DNA of 64,000 nt from Xanthocytophaga flava. Its GTDB lineage: Bacteria > Bacteroidota > Bacteroidia > Cytophagales > 172606-1. The notes under the pieces were generated by a model. That model was not told the DNA's origin. It worked only from the letters and a program-made list of their open reading frames with translations, and searched no databases. Positions 61,225-64,000 of the stretch are shown one piece after another. The translations under genes and the position numbers were made by a program. Numbering within the stretch: the first letter of the stretch is position 1; each line of letters begins with the position of its first letter. The DNA lies in NCBI GenBank assembly GCA_030068525.1, contig JASJOS010000018.1, positions 1-64,000 of the forward strand. The letters run 5' to 3'.

Positions 61225-62514
61225 TTATTGAGGCATGTAAGAGACCTGTACACGAAAACGCTTGTCAACAGCAGCTAATCTTTCATATGCTTTCTTAGAT
61301 AATTTTACAATAACCTTATCATTATCCCCAGTATCAGGAAGCTTGCCTACTACTTTTACGAAAACACTCTGATCATTCATTTCGTTTCGTACCTGCATAA
61401 TAGTGCCAACCGGAGCAGTTCTATGAAGGGCCAAAAATAAGTCACTGCTTGCAGCATCTGTAATTGCCTCAGCCATACCAGTTTCAACTGTCTTTACATA
61501 TCCACTGTTGTTAATCACCAATGGACTTGCCTTCTCTGCTGCCTTTTCTTCTTCTTTATTTCCAATACTATCCACAGATTTACCAGTTGAGGCAGGTGTC
61601 ACCATAGCCGTTGCTGTTGGATCCATAGTAGCAGGTTTGCTTTCTGTATTTACTGGTGTAGTAGTTGCAACCGTATTAGTTACAGGTGCAGGAGTTGTGG
61701 CAACAATAGGAGTAGCTGTTTTTTTCTCTGGTGCTTTTTCTACGATGGTTGTTTTTACAGGCTCATGTACTTTAGTTTCTGTATGTGCAACAGTAGTAAG
61801 TGCCTGTGTATTTTCAGGCAAACTTACAACCAGTTCCTGTCCTATATCAATATTATCTGAACGCAAATCATTCCAATCTCTCAGGTTATCCACTGATACT
61901 TTATATTTGCGAGCAATGCTATATAATCCTTCACCGTTAGCAACTGTGTGTTTCTTACTACCAGCAGGCACTGTAGCTTTCTCTTCGGTAGAAGCAGCAA
62001 TAATGGCTGCTTTCTCAGCTTTTTCAGAAGCTTCACCATTGCCTACGACTAGTTCTTGACCAATGTGTAATTCATCAGAAGACAAGCGGTTCCATTTACG
62101 AAGATTATCGATTGATACTTTATATTTGCGAGCAATGCTATATAATCCTTCGCCGTTGGCAACTGTGTGTTTCTTACCATTTATAATAACATCATTGTCT
62201 TTGGGAGCACTGGTTGTAGCAGGCGTACTAGATGTGTTTACCGCAACAGAACCTGCATAAGGTATTTTTATAATTTCTCCTGACCTCAGCGCATCTTTCA
62301 TTCCCGGGTTTTCACTTTTAATTGTGTTTACAGAAGAATGATAGCGGCGAGCCAATGAAAAAAGGGTCTCACCTGACTCTACTTTATGCAAAACCAAGGT
62401 ATTTTTTCCTTTGCGTTCTACTCCAACTGAATCTTTTGGCATGGAAACAGACGCAAAAACAGATGCATTTACGAATAGACAAGTAGAAAACAAAAAGATG
62501 TGTTTAGATTTCAT
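61225..62514 (-). CDS. Secreted protein with three LysM domains and an RlpA-like barrel
   Basis: The 429-residue protein has a signal peptide (HIFLFSTCLFVNASVFA). LysM 1 is at residues about 42-88 (ESGETLFSLARRYHSSVNTIKSENPG); LysM 2 and 3 (VANGEGLYSIARKYKVS) are near-identical copies. A Thr/Pro/Ala-rich linker of about 90 residues leads to a C-terminal double-psi beta-barrel (GMAEAIT...LALHRTAPVGTIMQVRNEM...VFVKVVGKLPDT). LysM domains bind peptidoglycan, and the barrel resembles RlpA-type or MltA-like cell-wall proteins. It overlaps the DUF4905 gene by 11 bp and is probably cotranscribed with it. Confidence 0.9.
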   Translation of the reverse strand: MKSKHIFLFSTCLFVNASVFASVSMPKDSVGVERKGKNTLVLHKVESGETLFSLARRYHSSVNTIKSENPGMKDALRSGEIIKIPYAGSVAVNTSSTPATTSAPKDNDVIINGKKHTVANGEGLYSIARKYKVSIDNLRKWNRLSSDELHIGQELVVGNGEASEKAEKAAIIAASTEEKATVPAGSKKHTVANGEGLYSIARKYKVSVDNLRDWNDLRSDNIDIGQELVVSLPENTQALTTVAHTETKVHEPVKTTIVEKAPEKKTATPIVATTPAPVTNTVATTTPVNTESKPATMDPTATAMVTPASTGKSVDSIGNKEEEKAAEKASPLVINNSGYVKTVETGMAEAITDAASSDLFLALHRTAPVGTIMQVRNEMNDQSVFVKVVGKLPDTGDNDKVIVKLSKKAYERLAAVDKRFRVQVSYMPQ

Positions 62515-63316
62515 AGCCTAGAAGGAGGGTTTGCTCTTTTATAAAGATTAATAACTGCTCAAAAACGAAAAACGTACCTTTTCCGATACCCGTGCGTTGG
62601 GTTGCTATTTTTTCGTGCAAGAGCGGCACTCGGGAATGGATATCGAAAACGACCAGATAATTTTCTACCTGATCTTCGGCGTAAATATAATAAGAAATAA
62701 TTATACTATGCTTGGTTTCCGCATATTCCAATGCATTTTTTGGTAAAATTTTAAGGGTCTTGGATAAAAATTCTTCAATAATTTGAAAATAATCATCTTC
62801 CGATGTATAATGTACTGGAAAGAGAGCAGAAGATCTGGGTATAGATGTAGGAAAAAGTGGATCATCAGATTGTTGTATGATCTTTCCAGATAAGGCATCC
62901 AGCATAAAATATTCGGGTAATGCCTCTTTTATCCTACGGGCCAACACAGAACCATCCGAAGCTAACTGCATAAATTGCAAATCCGTTTGCTCCCAGCAGA
63001 TTTGCTGCGTTTCTATATTCAGAGCAATAATACCACGTGGATTCGGATTCTGGCCATCCGGAAATATTTGCAAAAATAATATACCTCTGTCAGCAGCAAC
63101 ACCACTACTCCACCAACGTTCAGAAGGTGACCAATTGTTCCACATAAGTGTTTTCTGGTGAATATCTACAACAGCAAATAATACCTTGTGAGAGGAATGA
63201 CGGATTTCCAGTATCAGATAAGGCTTATGAAGATCTGGAATCACACGCCAGATGAGTCCATCAAAAGAAAAAGAAAAAGCGGGTAACAAAATTTGATTTA
63301 TATCGTAATGATTCAC
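62504..63316 (-). CDS. DUF4905 protein
   Basis: The 270-residue soluble protein matches the DUF4905 pattern: LIWRVIPDLHKPYLILEIR, FAVVDIHQKTLMWNNWSPSERWWSSGV, GIIALNIETQQICWEQTDLQFM and YFMLDALSGKIIQ. The repeated strands separated by W and D residues suggest a beta-propeller-like fold. Function is not established. Its 3' end overlaps the start of the LysM gene, so the two are coupled and may act together at the envelope, although this protein has no signal peptide. Confidence 0.82.
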   Translation of the reverse strand: MNHYDINQILLPAFSFSFDGLIWRVIPDLHKPYLILEIRHSSHKVLFAVVDIHQKTLMWNNWSPSERWWSSGVAADRGILFLQIFPDGQNPNPRGIIALNIETQQICWEQTDLQFMQLASDGSVLARRIKEALPEYFMLDALSGKIIQQSDDPLFPTSIPRSSALFPVHYTSEDDYFQIIEEFLSKTLKILPKNALEYAETKHSIIISYYIYAEDQVENYLVVFDIHSRVPLLHEKIATQRTGIGKGTFFVFEQLLIFIKEQTLLLGYEI

Positions 63317-63509
63317 ATTCTATTCTTACAGAAGATCATCTATTAATCTGCTCATTCTCAAATACTAGTCAATAGGAAGCAGATCAAAAATAATCCTCTC
63401 TGTATATACATTGACTATTATAATATTTAGTATATTTATTGCCAAACATTTTTCCGTAAATTTGGTTTCAATTCTAACTAAATTTTAATACGATTTACGT
63501 TTTAATTTA

Positions 63510-63541
63510 TTGCATTTTTCACAATATTGTGATAATATTCG
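63510..63541 (+). promoter_or_regulatory. Promoter region and palindromic operator of the HigA-type gene
   Basis: A perfect 14-bp palindrome TCACAATATTGTGA (63519-63532) lies between TTG (63510-63512) and a weak -7-like TAATATTCG (63533-63541), 46 bp before the ATG. This is the usual place for an autoregulating HigA-type repressor to bind. Confidence 0.55.
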
Positions 63542-63577
63542 CGTCTTGAACACTCTTTACTCTACTCTAAAGCAATC

Positions 63578-63856
63578 ATGGAAAAAGAACACCCAATGCA
63601 TCCAGGTATCTTGCTGAAAAAGCAATTACAATCTGCCAACATCAAAGCAAAGTTTGTAGCAGAAAAAATTCATGTTTCCAACTCTCAATTCGGAGACATT
63701 TTAAATGGCAAACGCCGTATTACACCAAAAATAGCCCTACTCCTTGAGAAAGAGTTTGGTTATAGGGCTAAAGAGTGGGTTCGCCTGCAAGCCGACTATG
63801 AATTAGAACTTGAACGCATTGAGATGGTAAATGGAGTGAATGAATCTACTCTTTAA
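63578..63856 (+). CDS. HigA-family antitoxin-like HTH protein (orphan)
   Basis: The 92-residue protein follows the HigA pattern: HPGILLKKQLQSANIKAKFVAEKIHVSNSQFGDILNGKRRITPKIALLLEKEFG, an XRE-type HTH (residues about 22-62), and a C-terminal helix that would contact a toxin. No HigB/RelE-like toxin gene precedes or follows it inside the window: upstream is the divergent DUF4905 gene, and downstream only 144 bp are visible, beginning with a terminator. It may be an orphan repressor; a toxin beyond the window edge is less likely given the terminator. Confidence 0.85.
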   Translation: MEKEHPMHPGILLKKQLQSANIKAKFVAEKIHVSNSQFGDILNGKRRITPKIALLLEKEFGYRAKEWVRLQADYELELERIEMVNGVNESTL

Positions 63857-63916
63857 GCATACAGTAGTACATCCAGAAATATATACCATATCTAGTGTTT
63901 TTTAAATATATTTTTT

Positions 63917-63944
63917 CCTCAAAATTCTCAATTTTGAGGAATTT
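63917..63944 (+). terminator. Terminator of the HigA-type gene
   Basis: CCTCAAAATT pairs perfectly with AATTTTGAGG around a 3-base loop, followed by a T-rich tract. Confidence 0.7.
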
Positions 63945-64000
63945 TATTTTTACAGCTATTTCACTCTATAGATAAATAGTCAGAGATCTCTTTTCTGTTA

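Noticed and set aside
61508-62059. A 183-residue open frame on the plus strand
   Set aside because: It is antisense to the Thr/Pro/Ala-rich linker and LysM domains of the 61225-62514 gene; its Val/Ala-rich content is only the reverse reading of that low-complexity sequence.

Overview
The window is about 40% GC and comes from a member of the Bacteroidota, most likely the order Cytophagales. The evidence is the -7 promoter box TAnnTTTG upstream of several genes, a TonB receptor paired with a DUF4249 lipoprotein, a DUF4905 protein, many TPR- and LytTR-type two-component genes, and an HD-Pnk enzyme of the kind characterised in Runella slithyformis. There is no rRNA, tRNA, CRISPR array or intact insertion sequence, so genus cannot be fixed.

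Layout. 1-2000: 3' part of a TonB-dependent receptor. 2014-7235 (minus): GH78-like rhamnosidase, then xseB, a GNAT acetyltransferase, a SUKH-like protein and xseA, so the two exonuclease VII subunits are split by two accessory genes. 7321-18249: HxlR/SDR divergent pair, a degenerate ArsM-like methyltransferase, sialate O-acetylesterase, Tat-type metallophosphoesterase, alpha/beta hydrolase and a large lipoprotein. 18426-21104: NarL-type two-component pair. 21409-30067: an accessory stretch with two penicillin-binding-protein-like serine hydrolases, an SDR remnant, a tightly coupled operon of two P460-type proteins plus LytS/LytTR, and three near-identical promoter/operator boxes. 30251-35861: DoxX-like gene, a degenerate 28-bp tandem array between convergent genes, and a MocR regulator facing a DJ-1/PfpI protein and a PLP decarboxylase. 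36330-39601: TonB receptor and DUF4249 lipoprotein. 40641-51992: secreted protein, SDR-AraC pair with a two-half-site operator, ferredoxin, LysR, sensors without kinase domains, and small metabolic genes.

The most interesting region is 52039-58337, one minus-strand operon of five genes that looks like an RNA repair system: two different RNA ligases, a 983-residue fusion of MJ1316 end-recognition, endonuclease/exonuclease/phosphatase, 2H phosphoesterase and eukaryotic-type poly(A)-polymerase-like domains, a small conserved protein, and HD-Pnk. The parts are known families. Having all of them together, behind one promoter with a long leader full of inverted repeats, is the observation worth following.

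58852-64000: SDR, TPR-like lipoprotein, small membrane protein, LysM/RlpA-like protein overlapping a DUF4905 gene, and an orphan HigA-type antitoxin whose likely operator lies inside its promoter.
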